From Flavobacteriia bacterium (lineage in GTDB: Bacteria; Bacteroidota; Bacteroidia; Flavobacteriales_D; Crocinitomicaceae), in the NCBI GenBank assembly GCA_947462925.1, contig CANHQP010000015.1, positions 1 to 64,000 on the forward strand: a DNA stretch of 64,000 nt. Reading direction: 5' to 3'. A program made the translations under genes and the position numbers. Within the stretch, counting starts at the first letter, position 1, and each line of letters starts with the position of its first letter. Below the pieces are notes generated by a model. The model was not told where the DNA came from. It ran no database searches and saw only the letters and a program-made list of their open reading frames with translations. Below, in pieces: positions 6,844-15,106 of the stretch.

Positions 6844-9339
6844 CTAGAAATTCCACTTCATATTTCTGTCATCCAAAACAGCAAATGAAATTTTCCAAGT
6901 TGGGGTCGGTTTGATTGCGTTTCCATCGGACATTACACCATAAATACCAATTCTCAACCTCCGTCTAGAAAACTTAAAATTGCGTTCTAAACCAGCCAAA
7001 ACTTCGTAATGTTGATATTTATATTCGGTGACGTATAAAGCTCCAGCGCCGAAAACGAGCCCAACTCCTGTCTTCTTCATAAAAGGAATTTTATTGATTA
7101 TTGCTCCGTTATCATGGTGGATAAAATGTCCTTCAAAAATTCGTCTTTTGGTTGGCAATAATGTGTCTAAACCTTGAAAAGAATAAAGTGGGTTTGAAAA
7201 CCAAAAAGGATCACTTCTACGGTTAAATTTCATGTCGGCGTCTTTCAATTGCTTAGAATTTACAAAGGTTCCAGATTTAATGTGATAATTAGATGTTCCT
7301 AATGTACCAATTTTAAACGTCTGCATAATTCCAAATAACAAATAGTCGTGATTGATATCGCTACCAAAAAGTTTCGGAATTCCTTTTTGGTAATAAGTAT
7401 AAAATGTTGGCCAACGGGAACCTAAAACTACTTTTCGATATGGCTCACGCATAAATTTTTGATTTGGAACATAACTAATTGTTATTTCTGCCAAAGCAGC
7501 TTGATAGGAGTCGAATAAGGTTGGATCATCATTATTTAGTGCGTCATCCAACACAGTATTAAAGGCATATCTAGTAGTATCTAAACTTCTTCTTTCTGTA
7601 AAACTTACCTCTGGATTTACGCAAAAACCATTGAAAATTTCATATTCACCAAAAACTTTCATGGAGGTAGTCTCTATAAAATTAGATCGCTTGAAAATTT
7701 GAGAAATTGCATCGTAGCTTCGAATTGCATCAAAATCGTGGGAAGCGCCAAAACCAATGGTTCCCAAATGAAATGGATCGTATCGATAACGCCACCAGGT
7801 CCTACCTTTAATATCTTCATTTCTAAATCCATAAGATAATTCAGTATACATATCAATGGCTCGCTGGTCTTTCCATTTTTTGAAATAACTAAAACCAGGA
7901 GCAACCCGTGATCCAGCAATATAAACTGGTCTGGAAGAAGCTGCAACAGAGTTGATGGTCCATTGAGTTTGTTTCTCTCTATTTCGGTGATCTACACCAA
8001 ACCAAACGACCTTCCAAAATGTAACTTTGTTGAACACAGCATCTATTGAATCCAAATATTCTTTTCGATTCAATCTATCACGCAAGCTATCTTTTAAAAT
8101 GATAAAATCTTGTTCTTCTTGTGTCAAAGTAGTTGTTCTTGCTGTTGCCCAAAAGGAAGTATCTTTTTCGTAAGCTTCTTGAGCTGTGATAGCAACTTCA
8201 TTTCCAAAAAATTTATTTGAAAATTGCGGGTTAAAAATGTAATTACTGTATGTAGCTTCGGTTTTACAAGCTGAAATTTCATCCTTGAATTTAGTTCCGT
8301 AAGTCAATACTTGATTGGTCAAAACGCAAAGTGAATCTCCAGGATGACTGAAAGTTTGCTCGATTTTGAAATAATCATATTTCAACAAATTCCCTTTTTC
8401 CATAGATAGTTCAAGCTTTTGTATCAGCCACAAGGAATCGATGACATAGATATAACCAGATAAGGTGGTCGTAGCGGTACTTCTCGGTAGGATTTTGATT
8501 TTATGAATTTTCTGCCCATTTTCCTCGTATTGAGATTCCAGTCTATATTTATAAGACAAAATTCCAGGACCAGAAATGGGTGAACTAACTGGAGATTGAT
8601 GCAAGTCATTTAGGTGTAATAAATTTTCAAAAAAATTGAAATTAGATTTCACTGTTGTGGTATAATACAATTGTTTGTCGGTTCCACGTAAGGTATATGC
8701 ATTTCGTATTTCTTTGACTTTACTTGGTGGCGCAAAATTTCGTTGAATTTGAACCTCTAACAAGTTCATGTTGTTTGATTCTGCAATTATTTTTCGTTTT
8801 TCAGCTTCAAATGGATCTTCAATTTCTTTTCCATTCGCGTTTTCTTCATCGTCTTTCTTCCCTTTTTCCTTGCCAGTTCTGGTAATCTTCTCTGACGCTT
8901 TTATGTAAACATCTACCGTATGGGGCACATTCCATGGATTGATTTTATCACGCTTATCAACCACTTTGAGCATGATTTCTCTCCCTGGATTTGATTTCTT
9001 AGTTGTCAATTCAAAACCTTCCAATTCTTCGATTTTCAATGGGAAAAGTTGAATATCTCTCTTCGAATCAACTGGATTTATAACCACATATGACTCTCTG
9101 TCTTCATATCCCGTTGCTGAAAAAACCAAAAAATATTCGCCTTCAAACAAACGCATTTCATAATAGCCATTGACATCAGCCTGCGTTCTTAAATCAGGAC
9201 TCGTTTTTACATAAACTTTTGCATAAGGAATCGGATTCTTTTTTTCATCCAAAATCACTCCTGATAGCAATCGTTGAGAAAAACCAGATAAAAATGAAAG
9301 AAAGAAAATGATTGAAAGAAAAACTGTTTGTAGCTTCAT
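6844..9339 (-). CDS. DUF5686 / carboxypeptidase-regulatory-like outer membrane protein
   Basis: This 831-residue protein has a signal peptide (to about residue 21), then a carboxypeptidase-regulatory-like domain (about 22-105: SGVILDEKKNPIPYAKVYV, NGYYEMRLFEGEY). A long DUF5686 region follows, rich in beta strands and ending in RNMKWNF, as expected of an outer-membrane barrel with a final aromatic. GREIMLKVVDKRDKIN (near residue 120) is shared with the second DUF5686 protein at 36.3-38.9 kb. The family is widespread in Bacteroidota and has no established function. The regulatory-like domain and barrel suggest surface or TonB-type roles by analogy only. Confidence 0.88.
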   Translation of the reverse strand: MKLQTVFLSIIFFLSFLSGFSQRLLSGVILDEKKNPIPYAKVYVKTSPDLRTQADVNGYYEMRLFEGEYFLVFSATGYEDRESYVVINPVDSKRDIQLFPLKIEELEGFELTTKKSNPGREIMLKVVDKRDKINPWNVPHTVDVYIKASEKITRTGKEKGKKDDEENANGKEIEDPFEAEKRKIIAESNNMNLLEVQIQRNFAPPSKVKEIRNAYTLRGTDKQLYYTTTVKSNFNFFENLLHLNDLHQSPVSSPISGPGILSYKYRLESQYEENGQKIHKIKILPRSTATTTLSGYIYVIDSLWLIQKLELSMEKGNLLKYDYFKIEQTFSHPGDSLCVLTNQVLTYGTKFKDEISACKTEATYSNYIFNPQFSNKFFGNEVAITAQEAYEKDTSFWATARTTTLTQEEQDFIILKDSLRDRLNRKEYLDSIDAVFNKVTFWKVVWFGVDHRNREKQTQWTINSVAASSRPVYIAGSRVAPGFSYFKKWKDQRAIDMYTELSYGFRNEDIKGRTWWRYRYDPFHLGTIGFGASHDFDAIRSYDAISQIFKRSNFIETTSMKVFGEYEIFNGFCVNPEVSFTERRSLDTTRYAFNTVLDDALNNDDPTLFDSYQAALAEITISYVPNQKFMREPYRKVVLGSRWPTFYTYYQKGIPKLFGSDINHDYLLFGIMQTFKIGTLGTSNYHIKSGTFVNSKQLKDADMKFNRRSDPFWFSNPLYSFQGLDTLLPTKRRIFEGHFIHHDNGAIINKIPFMKKTGVGLVFGAGALYVTEYKYQHYEVLAGLERNFKFSRRRLRIGIYGVMSDGNAIKPTPTWKISFAVLDDRNMKWNF

Positions 9340-9485
9340 AAGTTGTTAATCCTCAAAAACAAAATAAGAACACATTATATGTAATAAAGTTTATCAAAAA
9401 TAATGAAAACATCTCCATTGATAGCAAGATTGTGTTCAATGATGATTTCCTATTAGGAAAGTTCCATTTTAATGATAAATGGAAA

Positions 9486-9719
9486 TTAAGCTTGATTTTC
9501 AGATTGTCTTTTCTGTTCTTCTAAAAAGAGTAAATGTCTTTCCATGCGTTTCATCATCCATTTTCTCACAAAAAACATCAACAATGAAATTGCACCAAAA
9601 AGATAAAAATGGTACCACCTTTCAAACCCTGATTTTAAGCCCATTACTGTTACTCCGATAAAAATAAAAATTGCCATTACGAGCCAAAAATAAAGCATTA
9701 CTTTGTTATAAATTCCCAT
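9486..9719 (-). CDS. Small membrane protein, two predicted helices
   Basis: Seventy-seven residues start at the ATG of MGIYNKVMLYFW. There are two hydrophobic segments (about residues 8-27 and 38-55) followed by a basic, then charged amphipathic tail (RKWMMKRMERHLLFLEEQK). The promoter box at 9740-9747 supports this start over a longer frame to 9803. It lies between the LptC gene and the DUF5686 gene on the same strand. I recognise no family; it is likely an inner-membrane protein with a cytoplasmic tail. Confidence 0.6.
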   Translation of the reverse strand: MGIYNKVMLYFWLVMAIFIFIGVTVMGLKSGFERWYHFYLFGAISLLMFFVRKWMMKRMERHLLFLEEQKRQSENQA

Positions 9720-9739
9720 GATTTTGTTCTTTTTAAGTA

Positions 9740-9747
9740 CAAAGTTA
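9740..9747 (-). promoter_or_regulatory. -7 promoter box TAACTTTG for the small membrane protein
   Basis: A TAnnTTTG match 20 bases before the ATG at 9719 lies inside the longer alternative reading, and so decides for the shorter start. Confidence 0.45.
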
Positions 9748-9810
9748 AAAACAAGTTTTAATTGATGATTAAATAGTTCTTGATTCAATGAAATACCGTA
9801 CAACCAAGCA

Positions 9811-10374
9811 TTACAATTTGCTTTGCATTCTCATCTGTCCGCGTGGCTGCAAAAATTCATATGCGGAAAAATCTTGTTTAGTTCTAATTCCTTGACCAAA
9901 AAGTACAGCTTCGGGGGTTCGAACTACCACTGGTTTTTCAGAATAAATCGAAGAATCGCGTTGATTCCAAAATAATTCTTCAGTTTCCAAACGTTGCTTT
10001 TTGCCAAAATTATAAAGTTGAACCGAATCTCGCACAAACATCGTTCCCCGTTCTTGTTGAATTTCGCCATACAAAGCAGTCAAAACGGAAACAATTTCAC
10101 CGCTTTCAGAGAAAAAATTGATTTTAACGCCATCTTTTAATTTGATAACAGGTTCAGGTTTAGAATAAGTCTCAGCCAACTTTGCGAATATTTGTACTCG
10201 GGCATAGCCGCTATCAGTGTAAAATACCTTTAAATTGGTTGTTCTTTCATCAGGATCACTGGCTTTAAATGTGACTTTTCGAATTGAATCCAAATCATTT
10301 ACACAAGAAGAAAGAGCAATGCTGAAGCAAATTAAAAATAGGAAATGAACAATTTTAGCTTTACCAAAAACCAT
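9811..10374 (-). CDS. lptC: LPS export system periplasmic protein LptC
   Basis: LptC links the LptBFG transporter to the periplasmic bridge that carries lipopolysaccharide to the outer membrane. The 187-residue protein starts with a lipoprotein-type signal (FLFLICFSIALSSC). It then carries the LptA/LptC-type beta-jellyroll: SEGE-like FSESGEIVSVLTALYGEI, DSVQLYNFGKKQRLETEELFW and YSEKPVVVRTPEAVLFGQGI. This order is typical of the Bacteroidota LptC family. It follows an outer-membrane protein and coaX genes, a gene order I recall from this phylum. Confidence is high for the family, moderate for the symbol. Confidence 0.85.
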   Translation of the reverse strand: MVFGKAKIVHFLFLICFSIALSSCVNDLDSIRKVTFKASDPDERTTNLKVFYTDSGYARVQIFAKLAETYSKPEPVIKLKDGVKINFFSESGEIVSVLTALYGEIQQERGTMFVRDSVQLYNFGKKQRLETEELFWNQRDSSIYSEKPVVVRTPEAVLFGQGIRTKQDFSAYEFLQPRGQMRMQSKL

Positions 10375-10402
10375 TTGACGACTAAGTTAGAAAATCAGGA
10401 GA

Positions 10403-11758
10403 TTAATCAATTTTGAATTTTCTAAACCAACGGTCATTTACTCCTGGAGAAATTATTACTCCAAAATTAATTCCCATATAGCGTTCATTCACAGCGTTTG
10501 ATTCGCCATTACCTTGTTTTCCGAAAACGAAACCAAAATTAAGAGAAGAAGAAGATCTTTGTGTGGCAAATGGAAGTCCAATTCCTGCAGTAAACACAGT
10601 ATTCGTTTGCTGCTTATTTTGAGTTACAATCGGCAATGTACCATACTGAAAACCTGCACGGTAACGGATTCTATTTGCATATCCAACAGTTTTGTCCTTG
10701 AAATCATTGTGGGGCGTAAATTGAGCTCCAAAAGCGTAACTTGAAGTACTTTCAAAGTTTCCATTGGTAGTTACACCTTCAAAAGTAGTTTGGTAATTAG
10801 ACCAATCGGCTGTTTTAAATTCGCCGTTTAAAGTCAATTGATAAACTTTTTTAGATTTCTGCAAATTTTTCGGTCTCATCACGTATGTTACACCAACACC
10901 AAGCATGGAGGGCATTCCAATTTTACCTTTGCTTGAAGAAATCGTATCTTGATAAATGTATTTATTTACGTTGTTAACGTCCTCCGAGTATGCTAAAAAT
11001 TGACTTCGACTGGTTGTCAAGCTTTGAGCTGGCTTGTATGTTCCACCAATTAAAAGGGATTTATTTTTATCAATTTTCCATTGATAATTTAAGCCAAAAT
11101 CAGCATTATATGCTTTTAAGGTATATGTACGATTTTCAATACCGCCCGGAATAGCGTCTGTTGAGGCGTATTCAGCATTAATGTAAGAAATTCTTTCATT
11201 TAATGTTGTTCCGAAAATATAACCCAAATTAGCTCCGATTCCCAACTTATGACCTTTGTATTCAAACAAATTTGCAGCAAATCCAACAAACACATGGTGA
11301 GTTCCGCCAGAACCGCGATAAACATATTTCATTTCTTGCTGTGCATTCAATGTCTGCAAATCATAGAAATCATATCCAGTTCTTGAATACGGTTTCAATC
11401 CAAAAGCTAAACCCAATTTTTTGGCAAAAGGAATGGCAATCGCGAATTGTTCAATACCAATATATTTGGAGTTTGACAGAGCATCACCAGATTTAAATTC
11501 TGAAAATCTAGATGAAATCCCTGTGGAAAAAAGCGGCTGACCGTGCGCCAAAGATGCGTAAGAAGATGGATTGTTTATGTTAAGTATGGTCGAGTCTAGA
11601 TTTGAAACAGAGGTGTTCCCCATTCCACTAAAAATGGCATTGTCTAGCCCCCCGAATTCACCGATTCCGTATGAACTGAAAGGTGAATTTGAAAACTTTT
11701 GAGCATTAGTCAAAAGTGCAAAACCAATAAAAATAAACGTCAAAAGTTTAATGTACAT
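10403..11758 (-). CDS. Outer membrane beta-barrel protein (FadL/OmpP1-like)
   Basis: The 451 residues have a signal peptide (MYIKLLTFIFIGFALLTNAQ) and then SPFSSYGIGEFGGLDNAIFSGMGNTSV, a glycine-rich plug-like start with INNPSSYASL. The remainder alternates aromatic and polar residues in beta-barrel style. Long-chain-fatty-acid-transporter-like proteins of Bacteroidota begin this way, but no transport substrate can be inferred. Its start overlaps the 3' end of coaX by 11 bases and lptC follows 28 bases downstream, so the three form one transcript. That pairing hints at envelope biogenesis. Confidence 0.75.
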   Translation of the reverse strand: MYIKLLTFIFIGFALLTNAQKFSNSPFSSYGIGEFGGLDNAIFSGMGNTSVSNLDSTILNINNPSSYASLAHGQPLFSTGISSRFSEFKSGDALSNSKYIGIEQFAIAIPFAKKLGLAFGLKPYSRTGYDFYDLQTLNAQQEMKYVYRGSGGTHHVFVGFAANLFEYKGHKLGIGANLGYIFGTTLNERISYINAEYASTDAIPGGIENRTYTLKAYNADFGLNYQWKIDKNKSLLIGGTYKPAQSLTTSRSQFLAYSEDVNNVNKYIYQDTISSSKGKIGMPSMLGVGVTYVMRPKNLQKSKKVYQLTLNGEFKTADWSNYQTTFEGVTTNGNFESTSSYAFGAQFTPHNDFKDKTVGYANRIRYRAGFQYGTLPIVTQNKQQTNTVFTAGIGLPFATQRSSSSLNFGFVFGKQGNGESNAVNERYMGINFGVIISPGVNDRWFRKFKID

Positions 11759-12479
11759 GTGCTTGAATTGTAATGAATAAACCCGTGAGGGTCAAATTTT
11801 CGTCCACAAAGATGTTGTTTTTTGATGCGAAATCAAAATACTGAGCATCTCCGCCGGTAATAAAAATTGTTAAACCATCATATTTCGCTTGATAATCTTG
11901 AATAAAAGCACTGATTTCTGCTTCCACTCCAAGCATCACGCCTGTATGCATACATTCAACGGTTGATTTTCCAATTAATTTTGGTTGCTCTAAATTATTT
12001 GCCAATGGAAGTCCTGCTGTAAATTGATTCATTGCTTTATAGCGCATTTGGATTCCTGGCGAAATCGATCCACCTTGATAAACACCATCTTCACTCACAA
12101 AATCAAATTTGATACAAGTTCCAATGTCCACCACCAATGCATTTCCTTTCGCTTGAGAAAAAGCAGCGATTGCATTCGCCAAACGATCAGCGCCCAGAGT
12201 TTCGGGTGTATCGTAATTCAAGCCAATCGGAAATTTAGATAGTGTTTTGAATAATTTAGCCCCTTGCATCAATTGCAACATCCATTTTGTTTCTTTTTGG
12301 GAACGGACTGATGATAAAATTGCTTCGTGAAAACGATTGTCAATCAAAAAAGATTTCAATTGTGTGAGTTCATCACTGGAAAATAGGTGAATTTCGGCCA
12401 GTTTATCATTATTGTAAACAGCGACTTTGATACGTGTATTCCCCGCATCAACAACCAAATACCTTTTATTTTTTACCAT
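11748..12479 (-). CDS. coaX: Type III pantothenate kinase
   Basis: CoaX phosphorylates pantothenate with ATP, the first step of coenzyme A synthesis. The ASKHA-fold signatures are visible: LVVDAGNTRIKVAVY at the N-terminus (phosphate-1), TLGADRLANAIAA in the middle, VVDIGTCIKFDFV (phosphate-2) and FITGGDAQYF near the end. I chose the ATG at 12479 (243 residues). An in-frame TTG three codons upstream lies inside the promoter box region and is unlikely. It is the first gene of the coaX-OMP-lptC set. Confidence 0.93.
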   Translation of the reverse strand: MVKNKRYLVVDAGNTRIKVAVYNNDKLAEIHLFSSDELTQLKSFLIDNRFHEAILSSVRSQKETKWMLQLMQGAKLFKTLSKFPIGLNYDTPETLGADRLANAIAAFSQAKGNALVVDIGTCIKFDFVSEDGVYQGGSISPGIQMRYKAMNQFTAGLPLANNLEQPKLIGKSTVECMHTGVMLGVEAEISAFIQDYQAKYDGLTIFITGGDAQYFDFASKNNIFVDENLTLTGLFITIQAHVH

Positions 12480-12485
12480 TGCATG

Positions 12486-12493
12486 CAAAGATA
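12486..12493 (-). promoter_or_regulatory. -7 promoter box TATCTTTG for coaX
   Basis: A perfect TAnnTTTG match on the minus strand ends six bases before the ATG at 12479, so the leader would be at most a base or two. Confidence 0.55.
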
Positions 12494-12549
12494 CAAGTAA
12501 AAAAATGAAAAAAAATCTATTTTTAAAACTCCATATTAAATAAAGTTGT

Positions 12550-12557
12550 TATATTTG
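12550..12557 (+). promoter_or_regulatory. -7 promoter box TATATTTG for tRNA-Phe
   Basis: A TAnnTTTG match ends 16 bases before the mature 5' end of the tRNA, a plausible distance for a short 5' leader. Confidence 0.55.
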
Positions 12558-12573
12558 CACCCACAATTAAGGC

Positions 12574-12646
12574 GGGAACGTAGCTCAGTCGGTAGAGCAA
12601 AGGACTGAAAATCCTTGTGTCGGGGGTTCGATTCCCTCCGTTCCCA
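12574..12646 (+). tRNA. tRNA-Phe (anticodon GAA)
   Basis: The cloverleaf can be folded by eye. The acceptor stem is GGGAACG with CGTTCCC plus discriminator A; the D arm is GCTC...GAGC. The anticodon stem is AAGGA with TCCTT, enclosing loop CTGAAAA with GAA at 12607-12609; the T arm is GGGGG TTCGATT CCCTC. CCA is not encoded (the DNA continues CAGA). It is transcribed on its own and followed by a hairpin terminator. Confidence 0.97.
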
Positions 12647-12650
12647 CAGA

Positions 12651-12684
12651 AAACCGTTTGATTTTTATCAGGCGGTTTTTTTTT
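12651..12684 (+). terminator. Intrinsic terminator after tRNA-Phe
   Basis: AAACCG (12651-12656) pairs with CGGTTT (12673-12678) across an AT-rich loop that may extend the stem, followed by a run of T. Confidence 0.75.
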
Positions 12685-12687
12685 GTT

Positions 12688-13044
12688 TTATGCTTTATTG
12701 AAAAAGATCTCTGCAGGGATATTGAAATAATCTTTGAGTTTTTTGGCCATTTTCAGCGTAATTTCTCGATTACCGGAGAGAATTGCTGAAATGTGACCTT
12801 TACTGCCGATGATAGATTCCAAGTCTTTTGCTTTAGTTCCTGATTCTTTCATTTTGAATTTTATTATTTCCAAAACATTTAATTCTGGCAATTGATAATA
12901 TTTATCGTCATAATCTTTGATTAATATCAGAAGCAACTCTAATTCATCATTTTCGGCTGTGCCAACTTCCGCATCAAAAATCTCCATCATTCGCATAGAA
13001 GCTTTGGTATAATCGTCCTCAGTTTTTAAAATTTTCCAGTTCAT
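12688..13044 (-). CDS. higA: HigA-type antitoxin
   Basis: The 118-residue protein carries an N-terminal toxin-binding part (MNWKILKTEDDYTKASMRMM, LLLILIKDYDDKYYQLP). A C-terminal Xre-like helix-turn-helix follows (about residues 65-112: FKMKESGTKAKDLESIIG, GHISAILSGNREITLKMAKK). This layout is the long HigA form in which toxin comes first in the operon. It starts three bases after the toxin stop. HigA proteins neutralise HigB and repress their own promoter; here that is inferred from family. The terminator of tRNA-Phe ends a few bases beyond its 3' end. Confidence 0.88.
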   Translation of the reverse strand: MNWKILKTEDDYTKASMRMMEIFDAEVGTAENDELELLLILIKDYDDKYYQLPELNVLEIIKFKMKESGTKAKDLESIIGSKGHISAILSGNREITLKMAKKLKDYFNIPAEIFFNKA

Positions 13045-13047
13045 AAA

Positions 13048-13374
13048 TTACAATTTAGTTGTTAATATTTTCGTATCAAAATTGATTTTTTCGACGTCTA
13101 TTTTGTCATATTCTTTATGCGTTCCAAACCAAATGACATAACTTGCTTTTTGAATAAAATTGACAGAAACGACTAATCTGAAGTCATTTCCTTTAATATT
13201 GAAAACAACTCTATTATTGCTAACAATGCTCGCGTTTCCGTAAATCTTTTTTAATTCGTTAAAGTTTGAAAAATCAAATTTTGAAAACTCATTGAACCAT
13301 AAAAGTAATTGCATTTCAGCAGCAGGATACTTTTTGATATAATACAATATTGTTTTCTTTACTAAGATTTTCAT
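13048..13374 (-). CDS. higB: HigB-type mRNA interferase toxin
   Basis: The 108 residues show the HigB (RelE-like fold) signature: VKKTILYYIKKYPAAE with a tryptophan-containing LLLWFNEF, then NNRVVFNIKGNDFRLVVSV and WFGTHKEYDKID. HigB toxins cleave mRNA on the ribosome; the KGNDFR and GTHKEYD blocks are the usual conserved ones. It precedes higA by three bases, the toxin-first order of higBA. A perfect promoter box lies four bases before the ATG. Confidence 0.88.
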   Translation of the reverse strand: MKILVKKTILYYIKKYPAAEMQLLLWFNEFSKFDFSNFNELKKIYGNASIVSNNRVVFNIKGNDFRLVVSVNFIQKASYVIWFGTHKEYDKIDVEKINFDTKILTTKL

Positions 13375-13378
13375 TTTT

Positions 13379-13386
13379 CAAAATTA
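13379..13386 (-). promoter_or_regulatory. -7 promoter box TAATTTTG for higBA
   Basis: A TAnnTTTG match ends exactly four bases before the higB ATG at 13374, which predicts a leaderless toxin message. Confidence 0.5.
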
Positions 13387-13507
13387 AGACAAAAGTTTTC
13401 AATTTGCAAACTTTCTATTTTTTTGGATTTTTGAATGTTGATTATTTTGAATCAAAACATTAATATTACAGACTGAATACAGTTGCAAATTCAATCCCCA
13501 AATTCAA

Positions 13508-14995
13508 ATGAAATATTTATTTGTATTTTTCTTTTTTCCTTCAATTTTATTCGCACAGATTAAGGTGCAATATCAGGTTTTTTACACAGAAAACATGGCA
13601 ACTGAAGGAATCAAAATAAAAGTAAACTATCAACAAAAGAAAGCGACGGATTCAACCTATTTTCATTTTTCAAACCAAGTTTGGGGACAAGATAGTTTGC
13701 TGAATTGCTTCAAAACCTTAGCGAATGAAAATCAGAAATACGCATTCAAATTAATTCCTGATAGCAATAGAATCGTTGTATATCACCCAACATCCAAAGA
13801 AATCGGATTTTATTATCGCATCAAACAAGATTACGTTGGTGAACCGTTGGAAAAAATCAATAGACCAAGAATTCGACCAGATCACTTCCATATTTTAGGA
13901 GAAAGTATGTTTACGGTGCCCGAGGAAGTTTTTAATTCAAAAGTTGAAAATCATGAACTAGGTGTCACAATCGATTGGATTGATTTTCCAGAAAAATATG
14001 TCATTCACAATACTTTTGACAGCCAAAAAAAGCACCAAAATTTACCGAAAATTAAGCTTTGGGGAGAATTATACCATTCGGTTTTTGTTGGCGGAGACTA
14101 TAGAATTCATCAATTTAATTGTGAAAATAAACCTGTATATTTCGCCATTCGAGGTAACTGGTTTGTTGATTATCAAGATAAAAAGTTATTGGATGCTTTA
14201 GAAAAAACAATTCAATCTCAACGCACTTTTTGGAATGACAATAGCGCAAATTACTTCACAGTCATTATGACACCCACTATATCAACTGCTGACAGCTCGT
14301 TCTCAGGTCAAAGTACAACTGGTTCAGGTGTTTGGAATGCTTTTGATATTTTGTCCACCAATAATCCCTTCAATAATTGGAATGTTATCAATTATATCTT
14401 TAACCACGAATTGATGCACAGTTGGATTGGAGGCAAAATTGGAATGAAACATGAAGAACTAAATTATTGGTTCAGTGAAGGTTTTACCGATTATTATACT
14501 TACAAAAACAGATTAAGAAGCAAAGATTTGGATTTCAAAACTTGGTTGGAAGATTTCAATGTGGAGGTTTTACAAGCTCATTGGAAAAATCCGGAACGAA
14601 ATAAAGCAAACTTTATCATTAAAGATGATTTTTGGAAGAGCAGAGACGTTGAAAAAATCCCGTACAGACGAGGTGCAATTTTTGCGTTTTGGCTTGATAA
14701 TCAAATCTTAATTAAAAGCAACTATACCAAATCACTGGATGATTTAATGAAAGAATTATTGCAGATTTGCGAAAATGAGCATAAGAAATTTAATGACGAG
14801 TTATTTCTTGATTTGGTTCAAAAATATTTACAAAAAGACATCAGCTATTTTTTTCAAAAACACATTCTCGATGGACAAGATATCCTTTTTGAAAAATCCG
14901 ATTTGATAGAGGGCTTTACATTTGACATAGAAAAAAATCTTCCTAAATTGAATGCAAATAAAAATGTTGAAAAAAGATATTTGTCTATTTATTAG
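13508..14995 (+). CDS. Secreted M61-like (gluzincin) metallopeptidase
   Basis: The 495-residue protein has a signal peptide (MKYLFVFFFFPSILFAQ) and an N-terminal beta-rich domain, then a zinc site. HELMH is at residues 300-304, followed after 19 residues by the third ligand in WFSEGFTDYY (Glu324). The W.SEG.T.YY block is typical of glycyl-aminopeptidase-like M61 peptidases, and M1 enzymes are related. All metal ligands and the catalytic Glu301 are present, so it is probably active on peptides in the periplasm or outside the cell. I see no T9SS tail. It stands alone between higBA and the fasciclin gene. Confidence 0.8.
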   Translation: MKYLFVFFFFPSILFAQIKVQYQVFYTENMATEGIKIKVNYQQKKATDSTYFHFSNQVWGQDSLLNCFKTLANENQKYAFKLIPDSNRIVVYHPTSKEIGFYYRIKQDYVGEPLEKINRPRIRPDHFHILGESMFTVPEEVFNSKVENHELGVTIDWIDFPEKYVIHNTFDSQKKHQNLPKIKLWGELYHSVFVGGDYRIHQFNCENKPVYFAIRGNWFVDYQDKKLLDALEKTIQSQRTFWNDNSANYFTVIMTPTISTADSSFSGQSTTGSGVWNAFDILSTNNPFNNWNVINYIFNHELMHSWIGGKIGMKHEELNYWFSEGFTDYYTYKNRLRSKDLDFKTWLEDFNVEVLQAHWKNPERNKANFIIKDDFWKSRDVEKIPYRRGAIFAFWLDNQILIKSNYTKSLDDLMKELLQICENEHKKFNDELFLDLVQKYLQKDISYFFQKHILDGQDILFEKSDLIEGFTFDIEKNLPKLNANKNVEKRYLSIY

Positions 14996-15063
14996 ATACT
15001 TAGACTTATCTCGATAGGCCTATTTGAATTTTTAACATTTTTTTTCTAAACTAATTAGAAAAA

Positions 15064-15101
15064 GTTTTGTTTAACGTTTTAATCAATTAATTAAACAAAA
15101 C
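15064..15101 (+). promoter_or_regulatory. 11-bp perfect inverted repeat just upstream of the fasciclin gene
   Basis: GTTTTGTTTAA (15064-15074) and TTAAACAAAAC (15091-15101) are exact reverse complements separated by 16 bases. The right arm ends five bases before the ATG at 15107. It could be an operator for a dimeric repressor or an mRNA hairpin close enough to hide the ribosome site. Confidence 0.5.
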
Positions 15102-15106
15102 GTATT

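Noticed and set aside
9486-9803. Longer reading of the small membrane protein
   Set aside because: The promoter box at 9740-9747 lies inside the extra part, and the extension is not hydrophobic or conserved-looking.
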